Shown here: positions 57,150 through 64,000 of the stretch, piece by piece
Position numbering within the stretch: position 1 is the stretch's first letter
Layout: every line of letters begins with the position of its first letter
NCBI RefSeq assembly: GCF_008693185.1
Contig: NZ_VXKN01000004.1
Span: forward strand, 186,001-250,000
DNA length: 64,000 nt
Reading direction: 5' to 3'
DNA from: Acinetobacter qingfengensis
GTDB lineage: Bacteria; Pseudomonadota; Gammaproteobacteria; Pseudomonadales; Moraxellaceae
Made by a program: the position numbers and the translations under genes
The notes under the pieces: model-generated
The model's database searches: none
What the model was told of the DNA's origin: nothing
What the model saw: only the letters and a program-made list of their open reading frames with translations

Positions 57150-58114
57150 ATGACAGAAGATTTAAGTTTAGCGGAGGATATAGCAAGAAAAAAAAAGCTT
57201 TTAGGCAAAAAAAAACATATTTAATTAGTACTTTAGAAACCTTAAAAAATGAAGATTGGAATAATTTATTATATAATCATACAAATGATAGTATAAAAGC
57301 TACTATTGAAACCATAATTATACTTCTAGGTGAATTAAATTTTAATGATATTGATATATTAATTAATTTAGAGAAAAACATTGATCTTATAAATAATAAT
57401 TTAGAAAGAATTAAAAACAAGGTGGGTGATATTGATAAAAACCTAGCAAATATTTTGGGTTATATTAATATTTCTCTATATTTTATTAAATTATATACAG
57501 ATCATCGTACTAATTTTACTAATTTTATAGGTAATTCTCTTAATAAAATTATGGTAGAAGTAAATGAGGAATTGAATACTTTTCGAAGACGAAGAAATAT
57601 TGCTGATAATGCAAAAACTGAAAGCATTTATAATAATGCAGTTAAGATTCACAGAGATTCTGAAAAGAAATATAGAGATAAATTTTATAAAAGTCTAGTC
57701 ATAGTTTTTAGTTCGACTTTTTTACTTTTCCTATTAAAATCTTGTATTCAAAATATTTGGGAAGTAACTGATTCAGAATTTTGGTTTCTAAAATTATCTG
57801 TTTTAACTGTAGGAATTACATTAATAACTTATTTTATAAAGCAATCCTCACACTATCAACATTTAGCCGATCAAAATTATCAAACACAAGTTGAGTTGCA
57901 AGCTTATCCAAGCTTTATGGAAAGTATCCCAACTGAGGAAGCGGCTAGTGTCCGTAAAGAATTAGCATTAAAGTACTTTGGTCGGGAACTAGAAAAAAGC
58001 AGTAATAAAACAAATGGTAATTTACTGGTAGACCAGGTTAAAACGAGTGCAGATTTGGTCAAAGCAACAACGGAAGCAATTAAGAATATTAATAAAAACG
58101 GTAATGCACAATGA
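57150..58114 (+). CDS. coiled-coil two-TM membrane protein, reading frame interrupted at an A9 tract
   Basis: From ATG 57150 (preceded by GGGG) the frame stops after 24 codons, just past the second of two A9 tracts (57188-57196 and 57207-57215). A -1 shift, or one extra A, at the second tract joins it to an open frame running to 58114, giving about 320 residues. The product would have a basic N-terminus, long helices, two membrane segments (SLVIVFSSTFLLFLLKSC, LKLSVLTVGITLITYF) and a C-terminal motif HYQHLADQNYQTQ...VRKELALKYFGRELE shared with the gene at 58,439. Without a shift only a fragment from GTG 57422 could be made. Whether this is mutation, phase variation or slippage is open. Confidence 0.6.
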
Positions 58115-58293
58115 AGACTTGGGAACAGACCTATATTGAGTTTGTCATTTCACTGGCAGAGCCAGTTAAAGACGGTAAGATGATCCATGGTTGGAGTGTG
58201 TATTGGTTGATGCCTTGCGAAGATGTTGAGTATCGATCAAAAAATCCTTCTGATGTTAAGTTTGTTCGTAATAGACCGATGCCAAAAATTTGA
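58111..58293 (+). CDS. 60-residue protein coupled to the first membrane-protein gene
   Basis: The ATG overlaps the stop of the preceding gene (ATGA). The protein (MKTWEQTYIEFVISLAEPVK...) has no membrane segment and no recognised domain. Coupling makes it a plausible real gene of the cassette. Confidence 0.5.
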   Translation: MKTWEQTYIEFVISLAEPVKDGKMIHGWSVYWLMPCEDVEYRSKNPSDVKFVRNRPMPKI

Positions 58294-58364
58294 GATGGGA
58301 CTAAGTATTCCAGATTGTCAAGTAAAACAGCAAACATTAGGGTTTAGCGGTAGCTTTTGTATCG

Positions 58365-58430
58365 TTACTAAGTTACTATTTTTGTGTAAGTAGAATTTTA
58401 AGATTTTTATAAATAGTTAGATTGGTGGGG
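58365..58430 (+). repeat. 66-bp duplicated leader, copy B
   Basis: Second copy of the leader at 57,081-57,146, with nine substitutions, ending in the ribosome binding site of the gene that starts at 58,439. It implies that the two related genes arose or were acquired with their own copies of the same control region. Confidence 0.85.
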
Positions 58431-58438
58431 AATTTGGT

Positions 58439-59731
58439 GTGGCTAATGAAAGAATGCTGTTATCAGCTGAATTAACAAGTGCAAAAGCTAATTTAATAAA
58501 TCTTAAAGGACAGCTAGATCAATTTATTAATAATAATATTAATAAATATAAAATAAATACCAATATTACTGAATTTTCTCGATTAACATCGACCTTTGAC
58601 GAAATAATAGAAAAATTAGATACATTAATATCATTAGGATATTGTAAAGAAAATGGTGTTATAAACTTACATGCTTCAGTAGGTATATTATCTAGTGATT
58701 TAATATCTTTTATGAACACTGCTTCTTCTGAAAGAGAAGGTTTGTTTAACATTAATAGTTCTCATCTAATGAATGTTAATATTCACATGGCAAAAATAAT
58801 TGATATATTAAATGAGAATATCAATGAATATCTAGCCGCATTTAATAATAGTGATTTTAAAGCTAAAAATATTTTAGAACGTGTAAATGTATTGGAAAAT
58901 AAATTAGATGAATTATCTTTCAATCAGATTCGTAAAGAAGTTCAAGTGCTAGATAAAAAAATATCTAATTTAATGGATCATAAATCTAATTTCATTGAAG
59001 ATTTTGAACAGAAGCTAAGAGAACGATCAAATGATCTTATTCTTACTCTTCAAAACGAAATCAATGAACAAAAAGCGAATGCTACTGTTCATATAAATAA
59101 TGATATTGAAGAGATTAAAGAGTCCATTGGTGCATCCAAAAAAACAATTGAAGAACTTTTGGGTGATATAGAATCCTATAAACGTATTATCAATCATAAA
59201 TCTGAAGAAGAAATTTCAAGACATTATTCAAAAAAAGCTTCTTCGGAAATGATAACTTACTGGATAGCAACTGCTTTAAGTATTGTGATCATTATCGTCG
59301 CTCTATGTATGGCCTGGTTTGGTTTACAAGACTATTATCAAACTTATGTTCACGAAACCGATCCAACAAAACTTCTAGCACTTGAAGCTACAGCTGAATA
59401 TGCCACTATCTATTTAGGGTTTCGGCTTGTTCTATCTTTCTTATTATTCTTAACGGTAATTTATACTAGCCGTATAGCGTTTCGTTCATACACACACTGG
59501 CGTCATAGTGAAAGTATGAAGTTGAAGCTGAGTTCATTACGTCCGTTTATCAATTTATTTGAAGATGATGAGAAAAAAGATATACATAAAGGATTGATTC
59601 AGGATTATTTTGGTAAAGATGCTGGAGTAGTTGATTTACCTAATGAGAAGTTTAAGGATGTGCCTAAAAATATTGCTGATATTGCGATGAAAGCGATAGA
59701 GAATGTTAAGGATCGTGAAAATAAATCATAA
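58439..59731 (+). CDS. large coiled-coil two-TM membrane protein
   Basis: The 430-residue protein has about 270 residues of N-terminal helices and coiled coil (VLENKLDELSFNQIRKEVQV), two membrane segments (IATALSIVIIIVALCMAW, LGFRLVLSFLLFLTVIY) and a C-terminal cytoplasmic domain YTHWRHSESMKLKLSSLRPF...IHKGLIQDYFGKD. The last part parallels the gene at 57,150. No enzymatic motif is recognised. Start is GTG with GGGG upstream. The layout, sensor-like coiled coil plus two membrane helices, resembles membrane effectors of defence systems, but that is inference. Confidence 0.65.
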   Translation: MANERMLLSAELTSAKANLINLKGQLDQFINNNINKYKINTNITEFSRLTSTFDEIIEKLDTLISLGYCKENGVINLHASVGILSSDLISFMNTASSEREGLFNINSSHLMNVNIHMAKIIDILNENINEYLAAFNNSDFKAKNILERVNVLENKLDELSFNQIRKEVQVLDKKISNLMDHKSNFIEDFEQKLRERSNDLILTLQNEINEQKANATVHINNDIEEIKESIGASKKTIEELLGDIESYKRIINHKSEEEISRHYSKKASSEMITYWIATALSIVIIIVALCMAWFGLQDYYQTYVHETDPTKLLALEATAEYATIYLGFRLVLSFLLFLTVIYTSRIAFRSYTHWRHSESMKLKLSSLRPFINLFEDDEKKDIHKGLIQDYFGKDAGVVDLPNEKFKDVPKNIADIAMKAIENVKDRENKS

Positions 59732-59758
59732 TAAAACTTTTAATAGGGAATAGTAGCA

Positions 59759-60043
59759 GTGAATGCAAATGTTGATTTAAATATTATTATTCAAAAACTA
59801 TTGAATGATACCTATGGTTTGATCTTTTTATGTAGCATAATTTTTTTAGTTATTTTGGCAATGGTTATCTATTTTGTTGCAAAATCAGGTTTAATATCTG
59901 AAATTAAAAATTATTTAGAATATCGAAATAAAAGTGAACAAGATAGATTGAAGAATCAAGAAAATTTATTAAATGATTCTTTGTTTAAAAATGTAAAATC
60001 TGAGCTTGAATATCATTTTAATATTGAAAAAATTCAGAAATAA
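59759..60043 (+). CDS. small single-pass membrane protein
   Basis: The 94-residue protein (GTG start) has one membrane segment (GLIFLCSIIFLVILAMVIYF) and a charged C-terminal helix (EYRNKSEQDRLKNQENLLND). It lies 27 bp after the large membrane protein and its stop codon abuts the next gene. Confidence 0.6.
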   Translation: MNANVDLNIIIQKLLNDTYGLIFLCSIIFLVILAMVIYFVAKSGLISEIKNYLEYRNKSEQDRLKNQENLLNDSLFKNVKSELEYHFNIEKIQK

Positions 60044-60454
60044 TTGAAATTTAAGCATTATGATATAGATTTACTTTTTTATATTATTTCATGCCGTAAT
60101 AAAAAAGCTGCTATTAAATATTATGAGTCTGCAGGCTCTTGTCTTGAAAAAGATCAAACAACCAAAAAATATAAGTTGAAATCAAAATATACAGATGGCA
60201 GTGTAAAGGTCATGTATTGGATTGGAACGATACAGTATTTTGTTTTTGTATTTGCATCGTTATTCCCGACATTTTGGGTTTTTTATATCGCATGGACAAC
60301 AGGTGAAAGTCTTAAAGACTTACCAAATATTTTTTTTGGATTGCAATTTTTATTATCCATTATTGCAATTACTATCGGCTTATGTTTTTTAAGCCCTCTG
60401 TTAAAACCATGGAAAGCAAAACAATTTTTAGAGTTGGAAAAAGTGAAGGATTAG
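60044..60454 (+). CDS. two-TM membrane protein
   Basis: The 136-residue protein would start at TTG directly after the preceding TAA. It has a soluble N-terminal part (YYESAGSCLEKDQTTKKYKL) and two membrane segments (IQYFVFVFASLFPTFWVFYI, IFFGLQFLLSIIAITIGLCF). No family recognised. It is the last + strand gene of the cassette and converges on relE. Confidence 0.55.
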   Translation: MKFKHYDIDLLFYIISCRNKKAAIKYYESAGSCLEKDQTTKKYKLKSKYTDGSVKVMYWIGTIQYFVFVFASLFPTFWVFYIAWTTGESLKDLPNIFFGLQFLLSIIAITIGLCFLSPLLKPWKAKQFLELEKVKD

Positions 60455-60466
60455 AGACAAAGATAT

Positions 60467-60769
60467 TTATTCATCTACTCGATGATGTGCCAGCTCATAT
60501 GCTTCACTACGCTCACGCTTGCCCACGGCCAATACAAAGACCAAAACTACATCATCTTGTACTTGGTAAACCAAACGATAGCCTGACGCTTTAAGCTTGA
60601 TTTTATAACAGTCTGAAAATCCACTTAAACGATTGGCTTCGATATGTGGATTTTCCAAAATTTTGGCAAGTTTCTTTTTAAATTGTGTTTGAATGGTACT
60701 GCCTAGCTTTTTCCATTCCTTTAATGCTCGTGGATCAAATTCGAGACTGTATTTAGTGTTAGAGGTCAT
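60467..60769 (-). CDS. relE: RelE/ParE-family toxin
   Basis: The 100-residue protein has the RelE fold sequence LEFDPRALKEWKKLGSTIQT, SGFSDCYKIKLKASGYRLVY and VVLVFVLAVGKRERSEAY with the usual basic residues. Such toxins cleave mRNA on the ribosome. It overlaps the antitoxin gene by 11 bp. Confidence 0.88.
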   Translation of the reverse strand: MTSNTKYSLEFDPRALKEWKKLGSTIQTQFKKKLAKILENPHIEANRLSGFSDCYKIKLKASGYRLVYQVQDDVVLVFVLAVGKRERSEAYELAHHRVDE

Positions 60770-61001
60770 CTAGGCTTACCTTAATGCCTTTTTGTGGGGT
60801 GGCTAATCGTTGCTTCACAATTTCCAAAAGCTCTGCATCTTCGTCTGAAACGACTAGCGTTTTGAAGGGTAGTTTTTCTTGATCTGCGACATATTGTAAA
60901 GTTTGACGCAATAAATCGGATGGCGTAATCCCTAGCTTATCCAAAGCTGCATAAGCTCGTTCTTTTAGTTCATCTTCTATTCGGATATTAATTGTTGCCA
61001 T
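60759..61001 (-). CDS. relB: RelB/DinJ-family antitoxin
   Basis: The 80-residue protein starts MATINIRIEDELKERAYAAL with the ribbon-helix-helix DNA-binding end and DKLGITPSDLLRQTLQYVA, typical of DinJ/RelB. It precedes and overlaps the toxin. The pair would stabilise the element. Confidence 0.88.
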   Translation of the reverse strand: MATINIRIEDELKERAYAALDKLGITPSDLLRQTLQYVADQEKLPFKTLVVSDEDAELLEIVKQRLATPQKGIKVSLDDL

Positions 61002-61084
61002 TGTAATGCACCTTGTAAATACATTTGTATGTACAAATTATAAGTTATAAATTTAACTTTTTCAAAAAAACATTGTTAATTTAT

Positions 61085-61192
61085 TTAGAACCGATGAATC
61101 TGAAGTAATGGAATTTCTAAATACCAGCACACGGCGATCAGTGCCATCAAAGCACCGGTCAAAAAGCCGAAATAAAATGCTGGCCAGTGCAT
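61085..61192 (-). CDS. 35-residue membrane peptide
   Basis: The start ATG overlaps the TAA of the preceding zinc-finger gene (TAATG). The peptide MHWPAFYFGFLTGALMALIA continues VCWYLEIPLLQIHRF, one membrane helix. Tight coupling to ogr and the DksA/TraR-like gene supports it as real. Confidence 0.5.
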   Translation of the reverse strand: MHWPAFYFGFLTGALMALIAVCWYLEIPLLQIHRF

Positions 61193-61392
61193 TAACGAAA
61201 TGTTCTGGCTTTGGCTTCTTGTGTTGCTGCACAGTCAATACATAAGGTAATGCCACCATAGGCTTGCCGCTGTGGTGGAATGTCGTTGCCGCATTGCTCA
61301 CATTCTGTAAGTGATGGGGCGGTGTAGTCTTTGGGCTGGATTTTTATTTGCTCTAGCTGGCGTTGTTGGGCGATGTCAATGATGTCTGTCAT
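61192..61392 (-). CDS. DksA/TraR-type zinc-finger phage protein
   Basis: The 66-residue protein carries CEQCGNDIPPQRQAYGGITL followed by CIDC, the TraR/DksA zinc finger found in many P2-like phages. Its ATG overlaps the TGA of ogr (ATGA). Confidence 0.78.
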   Translation of the reverse strand: MTDIIDIAQQRQLEQIKIQPKDYTAPSLTECEQCGNDIPPQRQAYGGITLCIDCAATQEAKARTFR

Positions 61393-61604
61393 GCTGGTTG
61401 CTTCAACTGTTTGAGGATTTCCGGGTTTGGGGTGGCTGAAGGCGAGAGTTGTTGTAGCCATTCTGTTCGACCTTTGAAGGTGGCTCCGCAAAATGGATTG
61501 GTGCATTGGGCATATACTGTTTTGAGCAGGGCATGGTCCTGACGACTGGAGCGCAGAATCATGGCCGATTTACAGTGAGGGCAGGCATGTTTTGGTATTC
61601 TCAT
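61389..61604 (-). CDS. ogr: Ogr/Delta-family late transcription activator
   Basis: The 71-residue protein has the exact Ogr zinc-binding spacing: CPHC, 22 residues, then CTNPFC. Ogr activates P2 late promoters and Delta does the same for P4. In P2 it follows gene D, as it does here, where the D fragment lies just upstream. Confidence 0.88.
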   Translation of the reverse strand: MRIPKHACPHCKSAMILRSSRQDHALLKTVYAQCTNPFCGATFKGRTEWLQQLSPSATPNPEILKQLKQPA

Positions 61605-61647
61605 GTTGTGTTTGCTCTGTAAACATATGTAAATAATAGCTTAAAAC

Positions 61648-61668
61648 CACGATAAATAGTGATTTTAC
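61648..61668. promoter_or_regulatory. operator-like site upstream of ogr
   Basis: CACGATAAATAGTGATTTTA matches the right part of the repressor operator region (53617-53637) at 16 of 21 positions. It lies 44 bp upstream of the ogr start and could let the repressor silence ogr. Confidence 0.4.
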
Positions 61669-61743
61669 TTGTAAATATCATTAAATATGATACTTTATGT
61701 CTGTCAGCACCGCTGATAATTGCAATGAAAAACCCCATTTTCT

Positions 61744-61771
61744 ACCCACTGCCCCAAGTGGGTATTTTTTT
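61744..61771 (+). terminator. hairpin between the D fragment and ogr
   Basis: ACCCACT/AGTGGGT with a 6-nt loop is followed on the plus strand by A and a run of seven T. Its orientation is opposite to the genes around it, so it may protect the late genes from plus-strand transcription. Confidence 0.5.
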
Positions 61772-61773
61772 GC

Positions 61774-62208
61774 CTATTTTTTGGCATTCTGTATTTTTTG
61801 ATATTCACGTTTTGCCCAGGCATCGGCAGATTTTTTGCTGACATAAACATGTTCTTTGATCAGTGGTTTGCTTTGTCCACCAAGCACCACGACTTGATCT
61901 TTGCCATTGCTGCCTTTGTACCAGGTCTTTACGCCGGTGTATGACGCATATTTATTTTTGAGTTTGGCGGCTTTTTCGGCTTTGGTGAGTGGGGCTTTTT
62001 TCTCTTTCTTGGGTTTTTCCACCAAGGGCTGATTATTGGTTTCACGAATACGGTTGTATTCTCGATAAGCTGCATTTTCTGCCGAATTTTGAGTTTGATA
62101 TGTATGTTTTAAGGTGAGAGGTTTGCTTTGATCGCCTAGCTTAAAATTTTGTTGCTTGCCATTTTTGTCTTTATAAATTGCAATAACGCCTGTGTATTGG
62201 CTATACAC
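61774..62208 (-). pseudogene. D: 3' remnant of P2-like gene D (late control/tail protein)
   Basis: The frame encodes two repeats, YTGVIAIYKDKNGKQQNFKL..LKHTYQTQNSAENAAYREYNRI and YTGVKTWYKGSNGKDQVVVL..IKEHVYVSKKSADAWAKREY, the kind of segment found near the C-terminus of P2-family gpD. P2 gpD is about 390 residues; here only about 145 remain and the frame upstream belongs to the truncated M gene. It sits directly before ogr as D does in P2. The nominal GTG start at 62208 is not expected to be a real initiation site. Confidence 0.65.
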
Positions 62209-62489
62209 CAGACCATCATTGTTGTGACAATTAGGTCATCAACGGGTTTGTCGGCATTGATGACACCTTTCACATAAGGCATGTATTTCGGAACAAGTTT
62301 GCGTTTTTCTTCAATCTTGGTCTGAATTGACTCAATGCCTTTGAGCCGTATTTTGTCATTGGTCAGTTCTTTAAGCTGTAACTGATATGCGCTGGCATCT
62401 TTGTTGTAACCGCCAAAGTCATCGGTCATGGCGGTCGCTTGTTGCTCCGCCAGAACCTTTAAACGATGGCGTTTTGCTGGTGACATCAT
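62136..62489 (-). pseudogene. M: 5' part of P2-like gene M (small terminase subunit), truncated
   Basis: The start MMSPAKRHRLKVLAEQQATA and the segment LVPKYMPYVKGVINADKPVD plus DLIVTTMMVW follow P2 gpM. After about residue 93 the match ends and the frame continues 24 codons into DNA that in another frame codes for gene D. P2 gpM has 247 residues; this has 117. It follows gene N as in P2. Confidence 0.75.
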
Positions 62490-62501
62490 CGTTAAATTAC
62501 C

Positions 62502-63518
62502 TTAATCAATAAATTCGATATTTTCTGCAAATGCGACTTTTTCGTATTCTTCTACGACATAGTCTTCATTTACCGATTCATAGTTGGCGATCTGGTCTTT
62601 TTTCGGTTCATCAATAATGTGACGGCGACGAGTACCTTTTTGCCAATAAATAGACAAGTTATCCAGGCTGGTGATGAGAATTGCATTCTCTGCGAAGTAC
62701 GGCACTCGGATAGCTTTTAATCCACCAATCTGAATTTGTGATACCAGAACTTGGCCTGCCAAAACATTTTCGTTGTCATCGGCATTGTTGGTAATGCGGA
62801 AATTCTTTTCATTGAGCAAGTTGCGGCCGACAATCACAACTAAATCGGTACCATCCCGAAAAATTGGATGGATATATTCATCGGCAATGTTCTGTACCAA
62901 TGCATCCAAATTTTTATAGTCACCTGTTGCACCGACGGTAATTTTTCCAGTCCCTTCCGCTCCTTCAGTCATATGTTGCGCCGGTGCATCGGTACGGATT
63001 TTTTGCAGCCAGCCGATATTGACATCCTGTAATAGTGGATTGGTTGACCGGTTTGTTGTTGCAGCGGCAGAGGTACCGTTCCAACCAATCATGATGCGAT
63101 CCAGACCTTGCTGGGTTTGAATCTGATCTTTAAACAGTGGGTAGAAATTCGGTTTATGTGCCCACATGTCTAATCGGTTATAACGGATTGCTGTATCGAA
63201 GTTGGTCTGGCGGCAGAAATAGTCACGTTTACGGCTGATGTTTGATGGATCAATTGCAGTACGTTCACCGCTACCACTGGTATCGGTACGCCCTGCGATG
63301 GTTGAACCCATGCCTAAGCCGAGTACTTCCGCTGTTTGATCAATTACTTCTTCAACATTGATCATGCCGAGGAATTGGACTTTTTTCTGAATCTGTCCTT
63401 CAATTTTCTGGGCAATCGTCGGACTGACGGTAAATTTTTCGGTAACACTGGACACACCGTTAAGCGTGGCCAGTTGTGTCATTGCTGCATTAAATCTTAA
63501 TCGGGTGTCATTACGCAT
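62502..63518 (-). CDS. N: P2-like major capsid protein gpN
   Basis: The 338-residue protein has the P2 N hallmarks TRLRFNAAMTQLATLNGVSS, GLGMGSTIAGRTDTSGSGER and RKRDYFCRQTNFDTAIRYNR. P2 gpN has 357 residues. It forms the icosahedral shell after cleavage of its N-terminus by gpO. It lies between O and M in the P2 order and appears intact. Confidence 0.92.
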   Translation of the reverse strand: MRNDTRLRFNAAMTQLATLNGVSSVTEKFTVSPTIAQKIEGQIQKKVQFLGMINVEEVIDQTAEVLGLGMGSTIAGRTDTSGSGERTAIDPSNISRKRDYFCRQTNFDTAIRYNRLDMWAHKPNFYPLFKDQIQTQQGLDRIMIGWNGTSAAATTNRSTNPLLQDVNIGWLQKIRTDAPAQHMTEGAEGTGKITVGATGDYKNLDALVQNIADEYIHPIFRDGTDLVVIVGRNLLNEKNFRITNNADDNENVLAGQVLVSQIQIGGLKAIRVPYFAENAILITSLDNLSIYWQKGTRRRHIIDEPKKDQIANYESVNEDYVVEEYEKVAFAENIEFID

Positions 63519-63563
63519 TTTTTATCTCAAAATCTGGTTAATCGTAAAAATTAGAGGACTGGA

Positions 63564-64000
63564 TTAGCAGTCCACGACATCGGTTGAATTTCCACGGCTA
63601 AATTGCTGCTGTTGTCCCGGTTGTTCGGTTGATTCCAGCTTTTGTTTTACAGTGTCATAATCTGTTTTCAGCGAATTAAAGTTTGCTGCTAAATCGTCAT
63701 GTGCAGTTTTTAGTGAAGCAAATTCTTTTTCGACATCGACCTGACGTTCGCCAACCATTTGAACTGCTTGCTGAACATTGGAAAAGTTGCTATCGGTTTG
63801 TTCTTTATTGCTGGAGAACATGGCCTTAAATTTGTCGAACCAACCCGTATTAGCTTGAGTTTCTTCAAATTCGATGCTGGCTTCAATTGGTGTCGAGAAC
63901 AGATTGTCTGGACTGTCACCAAACTTGATGCCGGCAAATGTACTGGAAAATTTTAATTTTTCTGTGCCGATGGAAGCTGGTGAGTCGGTAATGCCTAAGC
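63564..64000 (-). CDS. O: P2-like capsid scaffolding protein gpO (5' end outside window)
   Basis: The visible part holds ITDSPASIGTEKLKFSSTFA, like the conserved segment of the gpO protease domain, and a coiled-coil scaffold region (VQMVGERQVDVEKEFASLKT) ending QQQQFSRGNSTDVVDC. gpO is both the internal scaffold and the protease that matures the capsid. The N-terminal catalytic part lies beyond position 64,000. Confidence 0.85.
   Translation of the reverse strand, partial: LGITDSPASIGTEKLKFSSTFAGIKFGDSPDNLFSTPIEASIEFEETQANTGWFDKFKAMFSSNKEQTDSNFSNVQQAVQMVGERQVDVEKEFASLKTAHDDLAANFNSLKTDYDTVKQKLESTEQPGQQQQFSRGNSTDVVDC

Noticed and set aside
57422..58114. GTG at 57,422 taken as the true start of the first membrane-protein gene
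   Set aside because: There is no ribosome binding site there, whereas an ATG with GGGG upstream lies at 57,150 and the intervening frame is open after the A9 tract, so a longer gene with a frame break is more likely.
61062..61301. 79-codon minus-strand ORF overlapping the TraR-like gene and the 35-residue peptide
   Set aside because: The two shorter frames show a zinc finger and a membrane helix with coupled starts; this one shows neither and has no ribosome binding site.

Overview
The gene set (aryl polyene cluster with an ApeH-ApeI fusion, plsB, recG, comF, ptsP, rppH, secDF-yajC, tgt, queA), the AT-rich base composition and the protein sequences point to a gammaproteobacterium of the Moraxellaceae, most likely Acinetobacter. 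This is an inference from protein recognition; no database search was possible.

Positions 1-16,700 are ordinary chromosome: the tail of an unknown gene, a monofunctional catalase, ptsP and rppH, a HAD phosphatase, a class A acid phosphatase, a MetE-like enzyme with a LysR regulator, corA, a LOG-family protein overlapping a Nudix gene, comF-recG and plsB. Positions 17,100-34,120 hold an aryl polyene (APE) cluster. A separate two-gene dehydratase operon (17,102-17,921) is followed by a long, tightly coupled + strand operon: chain-length factor, acyltransferases, two acyl carrier proteins, acyl-ACP ligase fused to a dehydratase, glycosyltransferase, thioesterase, LolA-like carrier, MMPL exporter, flavoprotein, lipoprotein, two ketosynthases, dehydratase and ketoreductase. 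A phosphopantetheinyl transferase to activate the carrier proteins comes next. No ammonia-lyase for the aryl starter unit is present. A Crp-like regulator, an Mpo1-like protein, secF-secD-yajC, tgt, an L,D-transpeptidase, lemA with a partner membrane protein, a DyP peroxidase and queA follow.

A tRNA-Leu(CAA) gene at 45,209-45,295 marks the left end of a prophage that runs past the end of the window. It encodes a tyrosine integrase, a XRE repressor with a palindromic operator, an AlpA-like regulator, a P22-type antirepressor, a TOPRIM primase-helicase, and P2-type late genes on the minus strand (O, N, M, a D fragment, ogr). P2 genes L to D are missing. Gene M is cut after about 90 residues and runs, out of frame, into the last part of D, so the whole tail and lysis module has been removed. 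This is either a decaying prophage or a tail-less element that would need a helper.

The most distinctive features are regulatory. Two diverged cassettes (46,664-47,974 and 55,386-56,959) each consist of a C4-type antisense RNA, translationally coupled short leader ORFs, a Rha-type antirepressor with an added YodC-like domain, and a small 3' gene. Each RNA keeps the same fold (closing stem, tetraloop hairpin, hairpin presenting b', unpaired a'). Each carries its own a' and b' segments that match only its own leader. Both Rha proteins and the primase-helicase end in a related C-terminal motif. Accessory genes include a PIN-like protein, a PutAbiC-like protein, a RelBE pair, and an uncharacterised set of coiled-coil membrane proteins at 57,150-60,454. 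The first gene of that set is split at an A9 tract, and its two largest genes share a C-terminal motif and a duplicated 66-bp leader. That set is the best candidate here for an undescribed defence or exclusion system.
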